The notes under the pieces were generated by a model. The model worked only from the letters and a program-made list of their open reading frames with translations. It was not told the origin of the DNA and did not search any database. Positions 1-6,240 of a stretch of DNA of 17,297 bases are shown here, one piece after another. The stretch spans positions 1 through 17,297 of the forward strand of contig DATHII010000205.1 of the NCBI GenBank assembly GCA_035316885.1, given 5' to 3'. How positions within the stretch are numbered: the first letter of the stretch is position 1; each line of letters begins with the position of its first letter. A program made the position numbers and the translations under genes. The stretch comes from DASRTE01 sp035316885. GTDB lineage: Bacteria > Actinomycetota > Actinomycetes > Jiangellales > Jiangellaceae.

Positions 1-20
1 GACGGAGCATGACCGGCTGA

Positions 21-26
21 TATCCT
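21..26 (+). promoter_or_regulatory. Candidate -10 box of the tRNA-Arg gene
   Basis: TATCCT lies 13 nt before the first base of the mature tRNA and fits the actinobacterial TANNNT -10 pattern. Transcription would begin around base 33 and leave a short 5' leader for RNase P. The window starts with GACGG, which could be the end of a TTGAC-type -35 box cut by the window edge, but that cannot be seen. Motif match only. Confidence 0.4.
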
Positions 27-39
27 CGACCCCGCCCTG

Positions 40-111
40 GCCCCCGTAGCTCAGGGGATAGAGCACCGCCCTCCGGAGGCGGGAGCGCAGGTTCGAATCC
101 TGCCGGGGGCG
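40..111 (+). tRNA. tRNA-Arg (anticodon CCG)
   Basis: A full cloverleaf can be folded by eye. The acceptor stem pairs 40-46 (GCCCCCG) with 104-110 (CGGGGGC), and the discriminator is G111. The D-arm is 49-64. The anticodon stem pairs 66-70 with 78-82 around loop CTCCGGA, which places anticodon CCG at 73-75, so it reads CGG arginine codons. The variable region is 4 nt. The T-stem pairs 87-91 with 99-103 around TTCGAAT. CCA is not encoded (GCC follows), so it must be added after transcription. CGG is a common arginine codon at this GC content. The last bases of the gene are repeated directly downstream (see the repeat at 99-130). Confidence 0.95.
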
Positions 112-130
112 CCCTGCCGGGGGCGCCCTG
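99..130 (+). repeat. 14-bp tandem duplication of the tRNA-Arg 3' end
   Basis: CCTGCCGGGGGCGC occurs at 99-112 and again at 113-126, followed by a partial third copy, CCTG, at 127-130. The first copy covers the T-stem 3' strand and the acceptor 3' strand of the tRNA. This may be simple slippage, or a trace of integration and excision, because tRNA 3' ends are common attB sites. No integrase or element lies on the visible side. Confidence 0.8.
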
Positions 131-136
131 TGATGC

Positions 137-165
137 CTCGAGACACCGTTGACATGTGTCTCGAG
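137..165. terminator. Inverted repeat / candidate bidirectional terminator between tRNA-Arg and the ABC permease
   Basis: CTCGAGACAC (137-146) and GTGTCTCGAG (156-165) form a perfect 10-bp stem with a 9-nt loop. The right arm runs into a 12-bp palindrome, TGTCTCGAGACA (157-168). There is no T-tract. It sits between two transcription units that end towards each other (tRNA on plus, permease on minus), which suits a terminator. A small CGCCG-CT-CGGCG hairpin (201-212) abuts the permease stop and could help. The remaining bases of 112-212 hold no gene that I can see. An alternative reading is a remnant of a transposon end. Confidence 0.4.
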
Positions 166-212
166 ACATTGTCCACGTCTAGAACTGACGAACACGCCAG
201 CGCCGCTCGGCG

Positions 213-1055
213 TCAGCGGTTCAGGCGCTGGTAGCGGCGCACCGCCAGCGGCAGGAAGATCGCCGTGATCACCAGCGGCCAGACGACAGCCATCAGCATG
301 GCGTTCTGCTCGATCCAGGTACCGCCACTGGAGACCGGGTTGCCGAACAGCTCGCGGGTCGCGGTGACGGTGGAGGAGACCGGGTTCCAGACCGCGATCG
401 TGCCCAGCCAGCCAGGCATCAGCGACGGTGCCACAAACGCGCTGGAGATGATCGCGAACGGGAAGGCCAGCGCGAACAGGTTCCCCGCGGCCTCTTCGTT
501 GGGCACCATCAGCCCCAGTAGGACGCCGATCCAGATCAGTGCGAAACGCAGCAGCAGGAGCAGCCCGAACGCGGCGGCCGTCGCCAGCATGCCTCCGTCC
601 GACCGCCACCCGACCACCAGCGCAGTGCCGACCAGGACGACGAGGTCGAGAGTGGCGGCAACGAGGTCGCCGACGCCGCGTCCCGTGACCACCGCCGACG
701 AGGCCATGGGCATCGATCGGAAACGATCGGTGACACCCTTCGACGTGTCGAGGACCACGGCGTAGGCGGTGTTCATGAAGCCGAAGGCCATGGTCATGCC
801 GAACAGGCCCGGCATCAGGAACTCCCGGTAGTCCCCGCCCCCGGGCACGGTCATCGCGCTGCCGAAGACGTAACCGAACAACAGCACGGAGACGATCGGA
901 AAGCCGAGCTGCCATGCGATGTTGGACGGCTGGCGGATCAGGTGGGTCAGATCCCGCCGGACGATGGTCCAGCAGTCGGCCACGGCCCAGTAGAACCGCC
1001 GCTCGCGGTCGAGCTCGGGAAGATCAGCAGCGGTGGGCGCAGTCAGCGTGCTCAC
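213..1055 (-). CDS. ABC-2 type multidrug transporter, permease subunit (DrrB-like)
   Basis: A 280-residue integral membrane protein of the ABC-2 permease family (the daunorubicin-resistance DrrB type). It should form the membrane channel of an exporter with the ATPase encoded just upstream. After a polar N-terminus with the stretch RRDLTHLIRQPSNIAWQLGFP, typical of the family, come about six hydrophobic segments (roughly residues 50-68, 85-105, 130-150, 160-185, 190-212 and 250-272). The start is GTG at 1055-1053 and overlaps the TGA stop of the ATPase gene (GTGA), so the two are probably translationally coupled. The substrate cannot be read from the sequence; the DrrAB family exports hydrophobic drugs and, in mycobacteria, lipids. 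The divergent TetR gene suggests induction by a toxic small molecule. Confidence 0.9.
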   Translation of the reverse strand: MSTLTAPTAADLPELDRERRFYWAVADCWTIVRRDLTHLIRQPSNIAWQLGFPIVSVLLFGYVFGSAMTVPGGGDYREFLMPGLFGMTMAFGFMNTAYAVVLDTSKGVTDRFRSMPMASSAVVTGRGVGDLVAATLDLVVLVGTALVVGWRSDGGMLATAAAFGLLLLLRFALIWIGVLLGLMVPNEEAAGNLFALAFPFAIISSAFVAPSLMPGWLGTIAVWNPVSSTVTATRELFGNPVSSGGTWIEQNAMLMAVVWPLVITAIFLPLAVRRYQRLNR

Positions 1056-2044
1056 GCTGTTGCGACCTCCTCCTGGGCCGGCGCGTCAGGCTGCTCGTCC
1101 GCGCGATGTCCGGTCAGGCGGAGGAACACCTCGTCTAGGGTGGGGCGGCGCAGGCCGATGTCCTCGACCGCGACGCCGTCGTCCTGCAACGTTCGCGCAA
1201 CCTCGGTCAGCGCGGCGACCCGGTCGGTGACCGGTGCGTGCACCCGGCGGTTCGCGTCGTCCGACGTGGGCTCGGCGGCGCTAAGCCGCACGACGGCCTT
1301 CATGGCCGCAGGGATGTCTGTGGCCTTGCGCACGATCACCTCGATCTGGTCGCCTCCGATGGTGCTCTTCAGCGCGGCAGGAGTGTCGTCCGCGATGACC
1401 CGGCCAGCGTCCATGATCGCGATGCGGCCGGCGAGCTGGTCGGCCTCGTCCATGTACTGCGTGGTGAGCATGACCGTGGTACCGCCCGCGACCAGTGAGC
1501 GGATCGCCACCCACACCTCGTTCCGGCCGCGCGGGTCGAGGCCAGTGGTCGGCTCGTCCATGAACAGCACCTGGGGCGCGAGCAACATGCTCGCGGCCAG
1601 GTCGAGCCGCCGGCGCATGCCGCCGCTGTACTCCTTGACTCCCTTGTCAGCGGCCTCAGTGAGATCGAACTGCTCTAGCAGCTCATCAGCGCGTCGTCCA
1701 GCGCGTCCGGGGCCGAGGTGGAACAGCCGACCGAACATCTTGAGGTTCTGCCGGCCGGTCAGGATCTCGTCGACGGCGGCGAACTGCCCGGCGAGGCCGA
1801 TCCGACGCCGCACCATCCGCGGCCAGCGTGCTACGTCGTATCCGGCAACTTCGGCTCGGCCGCCGTCCGGCCGAAGGAGCGTCGTCAGGATGCGGACGGC
1901 CGTCGTCTTCCCGGCGCCGTTTGGGCCGAGCAACCCATAGACCATGCTGTGTGGGACGGCGAGGTCGAATCCATCCAGGGCACGTACGTCGCCGTATCGC
2001 TTCTGCAGCCCTTTGGCGAGGACCGCAGGCCGGGCTGCCGTCAC
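1052..2044 (-). CDS. ABC transporter ATP-binding protein (DrrA-like, daunorubicin-resistance family)
   Basis: A 330-residue cytoplasmic ATPase that powers the exporter whose permease follows. Walker A is GPNGAGKT (residues 40-47), the Q-loop glutamine is near 87, the signature SGGMR is at 140-144, and Walker B with the catalytic glutamate (VLFMDE) is at 159-164. At the switch position the protein reads TTQYMDEADQLA, with Gln where many ABC ATPases have His, as is usual in DrrA proteins. The C-terminal ~100 residues, including LRRPTLDEVFLRLTG, form the DrrA-type extension. The start is GTG at 2044-2042, preceded by GGGAGG with a rather short 4-nt spacer. Its promoter must lie in or beside the large palindrome at 2056-2101, so the TetR protein made divergently is the likely regulator. 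Confidence 0.93.
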   Translation of the reverse strand: MTAARPAVLAKGLQKRYGDVRALDGFDLAVPHSMVYGLLGPNGAGKTTAVRILTTLLRPDGGRAEVAGYDVARWPRMVRRRIGLAGQFAAVDEILTGRQNLKMFGRLFHLGPGRAGRRADELLEQFDLTEAADKGVKEYSGGMRRRLDLAASMLLAPQVLFMDEPTTGLDPRGRNEVWVAIRSLVAGGTTVMLTTQYMDEADQLAGRIAIMDAGRVIADDTPAALKSTIGGDQIEVIVRKATDIPAAMKAVVRLSAAEPTSDDANRRVHAPVTDRVAALTEVARTLQDDGVAVEDIGLRRPTLDEVFLRLTGHRADEQPDAPAQEEVATA

Positions 2045-2055
2045 GATTCCTCCCT

Positions 2056-2101
2056 AATCTGGGTACGCCGTACGCAACCTAGCGTACGGCGTACCCAGAT
2101 T
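2056..2101. promoter_or_regulatory. Double-palindrome TetR operator between exporter and regulator genes
   Basis: Two 20-bp arms (2056-2075 and 2082-2101) are perfect inverted repeats around the 6-bp centre AACCTA. Each arm contains its own 11-bp palindrome: GTACGCCGTAC at 2063-2073 and GTACGGCGTAC at 2084-2094. Their centres (2068 and 2089) are 21 bp apart, two helical turns, so two repressor dimers could sit on the same face of the DNA. The element fills most of the 75-bp gap between the divergent starts at 2044 and 2120, so binding should shut both promoters. The structure is directly visible; the identity of the binding protein is inferred from position. Confidence 0.85.
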
Positions 2102-2119
2102 GCAAGGGTTCGCATTACG

Positions 2120-2905
2120 ATGTGCACCACGATGACGACCCAACACAGCGGTAGCGGTGACCTCCACCTCAGCCTCGAGCTGCTCTGGCGCAGGCGAGAA
2201 CAGCCCCGGCGCGGGCCCAAGCCCGGTCTCACGCTGGACCGGGTTGTCGCCGCCGCAGTCGCCGTCGCCGTCGCCGAGGGGCTGGCCGCGGTCTCCATGC
2301 GCCGCGTCGCAGCCGAGTTGGGCGTCGGAACGATGTCGCTGTACCGCTACGTGCCGGGCAAGGGCGAGCTGCTCGACTTGATGCTCGACAAGGTGAACGA
2401 ACCCGAGGGCGAGGGGCGGCTCCCAGTCGAGCTCGGCTGGCGTGCAGCCACGGAAGCCTTCGCCCGCGGCTGCGTGCGGCTGTATCTCGCGCACCCCTGG
2501 CTGCTCCAGGTCGACCAGGCCCGACCCCTGCTCGGGCCGAATGCCCTGGCTGGAGTCGAACAGGCGTTGAAAGCCCTCGACGGCATCGGCCTCACCGACC
2601 AGGAGAGGGTCATGGTGATGACTGCCGTCGACGGCTTCGTCACCGGAACGGCCCGAACCCACGTGAACGCCATCCAGGCCGAGCAGCGAACCGGTGTCAG
2701 CGACGAGGACTTCTGGGCCGCCCAGGCGCCGGTGCTTGACAAGGCGTTGAGCACCGGTGCCTACCCGACGCTGGCCCAGCTGGCGGCGGACTCCTTCAAC
2801 GTCAGCCACGAGGAGATCTTCGAGTTCGGACTGCAGCGCCTGCTCGACGGCCTCGAGCGATTCATCGCCAGCCGGGCCGAGCGAGCGGACGACGTGACGC
2901 GCTGA
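2120..2905 (+). CDS. TetR/AcrR family transcriptional regulator
   Basis: A 261-residue one-component regulator. An N-terminal helix-turn-helix domain (about residues 35-85) contains the typical MRRVAAELGVGTMSLYRYVPGKGELL stretch split over the recognition helix and the following turn. The all-helical ligand-binding domain (about 95-255) resembles the TetR_C_1 type seen with drug-efflux genes. The reading frame stays open far upstream through the ATPase gene, but homology begins here. ATG at 2120 follows AAGGG (2104-2108) by 11 nt; a second in-frame ATG at 2132 is possible. The arrangement, divergent from an ABC exporter with a shared double palindrome, points to autoregulation and repression of the exporter, released by an unknown ligand. 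Confidence 0.9.
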   Translation: MCTTMTTQHSGSGDLHLSLELLWRRREQPRRGPKPGLTLDRVVAAAVAVAVAEGLAAVSMRRVAAELGVGTMSLYRYVPGKGELLDLMLDKVNEPEGEGRLPVELGWRAATEAFARGCVRLYLAHPWLLQVDQARPLLGPNALAGVEQALKALDGIGLTDQERVMVMTAVDGFVTGTARTHVNAIQAEQRTGVSDEDFWAAQAPVLDKALSTGAYPTLAQLAADSFNVSHEEIFEFGLQRLLDGLERFIASRAERADDVTR

Positions 2906-2946
2906 CACCGTCTGTGAAGTTGTGGGCTCCAGCCCTCGGCGGTGTC
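2904..2946 (+). terminator. Candidate terminator after the TetR gene
   Basis: GACACCG (2904-2910) can pair with CGGTGTC (2940-2946), enclosing a second hairpin GGGCT-CC-AGCCC (2924-2935). The outer arm overlaps the TetR stop codon. There is no T-tract, as is common in actinobacteria. It lies in the 66-bp gap before the next gene, so it would separate the two transcripts. Fold by eye only. Confidence 0.35.
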
Positions 2947-2958
2947 GGCGGTTCCTCG

Positions 2959-2964
2959 TAGCCT
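2959..2964 (+). promoter_or_regulatory. Candidate -10 box for a leaderless oxidase transcript
   Basis: TAGCCT (TANNNT) ends 7 nt before the GTG at 2972, which would place the transcription start at or next to the start codon. No convincing Shine-Dalgarno precedes that GTG, and no clear -35 box is seen. The same spacing occurs before the genes starting at 8379 and 15787. Confidence 0.4.
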
Positions 2965-2971
2965 GGCGGCC

Positions 2972-3922
2972 GTGAGTAGCAATGCCGATGCGGTCGTCGT
3001 CGGAGCGGGCGTGATCGGACTGACCACCGGCATCTGCCTCGCGGAGGCCGGCGTCGGCACGCGAATCCTCGCCGCCGAGCCGCCACGGCGGACCACGTCC
3101 TATGCAGCAGGCGCCATCTGCGGTCCGGTGTTCCTCTCGCTCGACGACCCCGACGGTGCCCGCGAACACGCGAGCTACGCCGCGTTCACCGAACTGGCCA
3201 GCGTGCCCGGCAGCGGCGTACACATGTGCGAAGGCAGGTTCGTCGCGCCGACCGTCATGCCCGCAGCACCGACCATCTACCGGCCCGATGACGTGCGGCT
3301 ACTCACGGCGGACGAGCTTCCGCCCGGCTACGCGTCCGGGTTCGCCGCCACCGTGCCATGCGTCGACATGCCGCGATACCTCGACTACCTCAGCGGCAGG
3401 TTCCAGGATGCCGGCGGCATCGTCGAGATCCGCCGGCTGTCGGCGCTCTCCGAAGCAGCACAGACGGCTCCGCTGGTCGCCAACTGCACCGGTGTCGGTG
3501 CTCGCGACCTGGTTCCCGACCCGGCCGTCCGGGCGGTCCGTGGCCAGCACGTCGTCGTCGAGAACCCCGGCATCGACACCGTGTTCATGGAGCCGCCGGT
3601 CGGAGCCGCGTGGACCGGCTGGCACCCGCACGGCGACGTCGTCGTCCTCGGCGGTGTCGCGGTCGAGGACGACTGGAACCTCGATCCCGACCCTGCGGTG
3701 GCTGAGCAGATCCTGCGACGCTGTATCGCGGTCGAGCCACGCTTCCAGGACGCCGGGATCGTGGAGCACCGGGTCGGGCTGCGTCCCGGCCGTCCCACCG
3801 TGCGGCTCGAACGCGAGGACCTCGGTGGCACCCGCATCGTCCACGACTACGGCCACGGAGGCACCGGTGTGATGCTCTCGTGGGCCTGTGCCCGCGAGGC
3901 TGCAGCCCTGCTCACGACGTGA
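2972..3922 (+). CDS. FAD-dependent oxidoreductase, D-amino-acid oxidase family
   Basis: A 316-residue flavoprotein of the DAO family. The Rossmann FAD motif VGAGVIGL is at 10-17, RGQHVVVENPG near 190-200, VGLRPGRPTVRLERE at 268-282, and the C-terminal family signature HDYGHGGTGVMLSW at 291-304. Arg271 lies where D-amino-acid oxidases bind the substrate carboxylate. The family oxidises D-amino acids to 2-oxoacids, ammonia and H2O2. Where known DAAOs have a conserved active-site Tyr before the PHGD-like turn, this protein reads TGWHPHGD, so substrate preference may differ. The frame is open to GTG 2942, but GTG 2972 puts the FAD motif at the usual distance from the N-terminus and follows a TANNNT box. 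It may be read with the two genes downstream, 100 bp away. Confidence 0.85.
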   Translation: MSSNADAVVVGAGVIGLTTGICLAEAGVGTRILAAEPPRRTTSYAAGAICGPVFLSLDDPDGAREHASYAAFTELASVPGSGVHMCEGRFVAPTVMPAAPTIYRPDDVRLLTADELPPGYASGFAATVPCVDMPRYLDYLSGRFQDAGGIVEIRRLSALSEAAQTAPLVANCTGVGARDLVPDPAVRAVRGQHVVVENPGIDTVFMEPPVGAAWTGWHPHGDVVVLGGVAVEDDWNLDPDPAVAEQILRRCIAVEPRFQDAGIVEHRVGLRPGRPTVRLEREDLGGTRIVHDYGHGGTGVMLSWACAREAAALLTT

Positions 3923-4009
3923 CCGCTTCGGGAGGCGTGACATAGCTGACCCGGCACCAGTGTTGTCCGGCGAACGGCGGCATGACACCGTCGGACCAGA
4001 AGCGGCTTC

Positions 4010-4015
4010 AGGAGG
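4010..4015 (+). promoter_or_regulatory. Strong Shine-Dalgarno of the VOC gene
   Basis: AGGAGG stands 7 nt before ATG 4023. It settles the start of the VOC gene, whose frame is open as far as 3888 inside the preceding oxidase gene. It is one of the best ribosome binding sites in the window. Confidence 0.8.
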
Positions 4016-4022
4016 CCGATCG

Positions 4023-4556
4023 ATGGGCATCAGCAGGCTGAACCATGCCGTCCTGTACGTCCGCGACCTCGAGCGCAGCGTCGCCTTCTACACCGATGTG
4101 CTCGGCTTCCGGCGCATCGACATGACCCCGGAGGGATTCGCTGGAGCGGCGTTCCTGCAGGCACCGGGGTCGACCAACGACCACGACCTGGGCCTGTTCC
4201 AGATCGGCGCCACCGCCGGGCCGTCTGCGGCGGGTCGGGCCACGGTGGGCCTATACCACCTGGCGTGGGAAGTCGAGACGCTCGCCGACCTGAAGCAACT
4301 CGCCGCCGACCTGTCGAAGCACGGCGCGCTCGCGGGCACGTCCGACCACGGCACCACCAAGAGCCTGTACGCGAAGGACCCCGACGGCCTCGAGTTCGAG
4401 GTGGCGTGGATCATTCCGGCCGACCGCCTCGACGACGCGGCGCTGAAGGCGCGCAAGAGCATCCGGCCGCTCGACCTCGACCGCGAGATCGAGCACTACG
4501 GTGCCGAGACGCGTGGCGGCGTCGGCATCTCGGTCCAGGTCGGCTCCGTCACGTGA
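4023..4556 (+). CDS. VOC-superfamily protein (glyoxalase / extradiol-dioxygenase fold)
   Basis: A 177-residue protein with the paired beta-alpha-beta-beta-beta modules of the vicinal oxygen chelate fold. The first begins NHAVLYVRDLERSVAFYTDVLGF (quoted in part: residues 7-29) and the second holds YHLAWEV (78-84) and DPDGLEFEVAW (119-129). His8, His79 and Glu126 fall where VOC enzymes bind a divalent metal, so the metal site seems intact. Only one VOC unit is present, so it is likely to dimerise. The C-terminal tail (about 131-177) extends past the fold, with a basic-acidic helix and a Gly-rich end. VOC members include glyoxalase I, extradiol dioxygenases and resistance proteins; the substrate cannot be chosen here. 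Its stop overlaps the methyltransferase start. Confidence 0.85.
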   Translation: MGISRLNHAVLYVRDLERSVAFYTDVLGFRRIDMTPEGFAGAAFLQAPGSTNDHDLGLFQIGATAGPSAAGRATVGLYHLAWEVETLADLKQLAADLSKHGALAGTSDHGTTKSLYAKDPDGLEFEVAWIIPADRLDDAALKARKSIRPLDLDREIEHYGAETRGGVGISVQVGSVT

Positions 4557-5431
4557 CCATGAGCGGGCAGCCCGACGTCGACTGGGCCGAGCAGGTCGGT
4601 CATCTCGCAGAGGCGGCCAGAACCGACGCCGAGTGGTACCGCAGCGTCGCCGGCAATTTGGCGCGCTCGTCAGACCGCCTGCTCGTCGACGTCGGGTGCG
4701 GTGGCGGCGGGATGGCGGTCGCGCTCGCGCTCGCCGCTCCGTCGGCGCGGGTCGTCGCGCTGGACGACGAACCCGCCGTGCTCGAGGCGGCGGCCGCTCT
4801 GTTCGCCGAGGCGGGAGTCGACATCCGGACCGCTTTAGCAGACGCCGCCGGTGATCCCCGTGCCCTCGCCGACGCGATCGGCGGACCACCTGACCTGGTG
4901 TGGGCGTCCGCCGTCGTCCACCACGCTCCCGACCAGCAGGCGACGGTCGACATGCTGGCCGGACTGCTGGCGCCGGACGGTCGGCTGGCACTGGCCGAGG
5001 GCGGTCTACCCCGGCGTCATCTCCCATGGGACCTCGGCACCGGACGGCCAGGCTTGGAGTCCAGGCTCGAGCAGGCACAGGACCGGTGGTTCGCAGCCAT
5101 GCGCGACAGCATGCCTGGCGCAGTGCCGTTGCCGTACGGCTGGCCGAGCTCACTGCGGAGGGCAGGCCTCGCCGACGTCACGACGTGGACGTCCCTGATC
5201 GAGCGTCCGCCGCCGCTCGACCCGGCCGAGCGTGAGCGAGTGGCGGGCAAACTCGCCCACCGGGTCGAGTGGCTGCGTGAGCGCGAGATGCTATCCACCG
5301 AAGATGACGAAGCCTGGACTCGGTTGCTCGATCCGGATCGACCCGAGTGGATCGGTCACCGCGACGACGTGTTCGTGCTGGACGCGCGCAGCATTCACCT
5401 CGGCGAGCGAGCCGGCTCCGACGGTCAGTAG
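4553..5431 (+). CDS. Class I SAM-dependent methyltransferase
   Basis: A 292-residue protein. Motif I of class I methyltransferases, LLVDVGCGGGG, is at about 43-53, followed by an acidic end to beta-2 (VVALDDE, 67-73), motif IV-like LVWASAVVHHAP and motif V/VI-like LLAPDGRLALAEGG. The second half lacks a domain I can name and probably forms the substrate cap. The start GTG at 4553 overlaps the VOC stop (GTGA), which implies coupling; ATG 4559, two codons later, is an equally possible start. Neither has a good Shine-Dalgarno. The acceptor substrate is unknown. The 3' end overlaps the convergent PspA-family gene by 7 bp, with no room for a terminator between them. Confidence 0.85.
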   Translation: MTMSGQPDVDWAEQVGHLAEAARTDAEWYRSVAGNLARSSDRLLVDVGCGGGGMAVALALAAPSARVVALDDEPAVLEAAAALFAEAGVDIRTALADAAGDPRALADAIGGPPDLVWASAVVHHAPDQQATVDMLAGLLAPDGRLALAEGGLPRRHLPWDLGTGRPGLESRLEQAQDRWFAAMRDSMPGAVPLPYGWPSSLRRAGLADVTTWTSLIERPPPLDPAERERVAGKLAHRVEWLREREMLSTEDDEAWTRLLDPDRPEWIGHRDDVFVLDARSIHLGERAGSDGQ

Positions 5432-6219
5432 TCGGAGGAGCCAGACGATTCGCCGCCCGAACCGAGGGCGGGTGCGGCCGGAGCCCCGGTGACCGCCGCG
5501 CTGCCACCGGAGCCGGCCTTAAGCTCGGCCAGGCGGGCCTCGATCTCTGCCTGTTTGTCGAGGTCCTCGAGGCTCTCGAACTGAGAGTCGAGCGACGAAG
5601 CCGCCAGCTCCGCCTGCCCGCGGACCTTTGCCTCCTCACGCCTGATCTTCTCCTCGAACCGGCTCACTTCGCTGGTGGGGTCGAGGATGTCGATGCTCTT
5701 CACGGCGTCGTGGACCTGGCTCTGCGCCTGGGCGGTCTTTGCCCGGGCGATGAGCTCGTCACGCTTGCTGGTGAGCTCGCCGAGCTTGTCCTTCATCCCC
5801 TGCAGTCCCGACTTGAGCTTCTCGACGGCGTCGCGCTGGGCGGCGAGGTTCGGCTCGGCCGACGTGGCCTCGTTCTCGGCCGACATCTGCTTGCCAAGAG
5901 CGATCTTGGCCAGGTTGTCGAACTTCTCGCCGTCGGCAGCGCTGCCGGCGGCGCGGAGCTCGTCGGCCTTCTGGCTGGCCGCCAGAGCCTTCCGGCCCCA
6001 CTCCACCGCAGCGTTCTTGTCCTCGGCGTAGTCGTCCTCGAGCATGCGCAAGTTGCCGATGGTCTGCGCGATGGCCTGCTCGGCCTCCGCGATGCTGTTG
6101 GTGTAGTCGCGCACCATCTGGTCCAACATCAGCTGGGGGTCCTCGGCCGAGTCGAGAATCGCATTGATGTTGGCCTTGGCCAGTTGGGCTACCCGCCCGA
6201 AGATCGATTGCTTGGTCAT
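5425..6219 (-). CDS. PspA/IM30 (Vipp1) family membrane-stress protein
   Basis: A 264-residue, almost wholly helical protein. It begins MTKQSIFGRVAQLAKANINAIL and continues with AEDPQLMLDQMVRDY, the amphipathic first helix and early hairpin typical of PspA/IM30. Heptad-rich coiled coil runs to about residue 230. The last ~30 residues are Gly/Ser/Ala-rich and end SSGSSDY. Family members are ESCRT-III-like proteins that polymerise on the inner face of the membrane and protect it under stress. ATG 6219 is chosen because GGAAGGGG (6236-6229) lies 9 nt upstream; an ATG two codons earlier (6225) would have only 3 nt. The TPM-domain gene ends 21 bp upstream on the same strand, so the two are probably one operon. 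Confidence 0.9.
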   Translation of the reverse strand: MTKQSIFGRVAQLAKANINAILDSAEDPQLMLDQMVRDYTNSIAEAEQAIAQTIGNLRMLEDDYAEDKNAAVEWGRKALAASQKADELRAAGSAADGEKFDNLAKIALGKQMSAENEATSAEPNLAAQRDAVEKLKSGLQGMKDKLGELTSKRDELIARAKTAQAQSQVHDAVKSIDILDPTSEVSRFEEKIRREEAKVRGQAELAASSLDSQFESLEDLDKQAEIEARLAELKAGSGGSAAVTGAPAAPALGSGGESSGSSDY

Positions 6220-6240
6220 TTGCATTTACCCCTTCCGGGA

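Noticed and set aside
942..1940. 332-codon plus-strand frame opposite the ABC transporter genes
   Set aside because: The minus strand carries Walker A, signature and Walker B motifs in order; this frame is an antisense shadow rich in Arg and Ser.
1718..2119. In-frame upstream extension of the TetR gene
   Set aside because: It crosses the exporter promoter and operator and the ATPase coding sequence; TetR homology begins after 2120.
2054..3223. 389-codon minus-strand frame opposite the TetR and oxidase genes
   Set aside because: It runs across two real genes, the operator and an intergenic gap, and has no recognisable domain.
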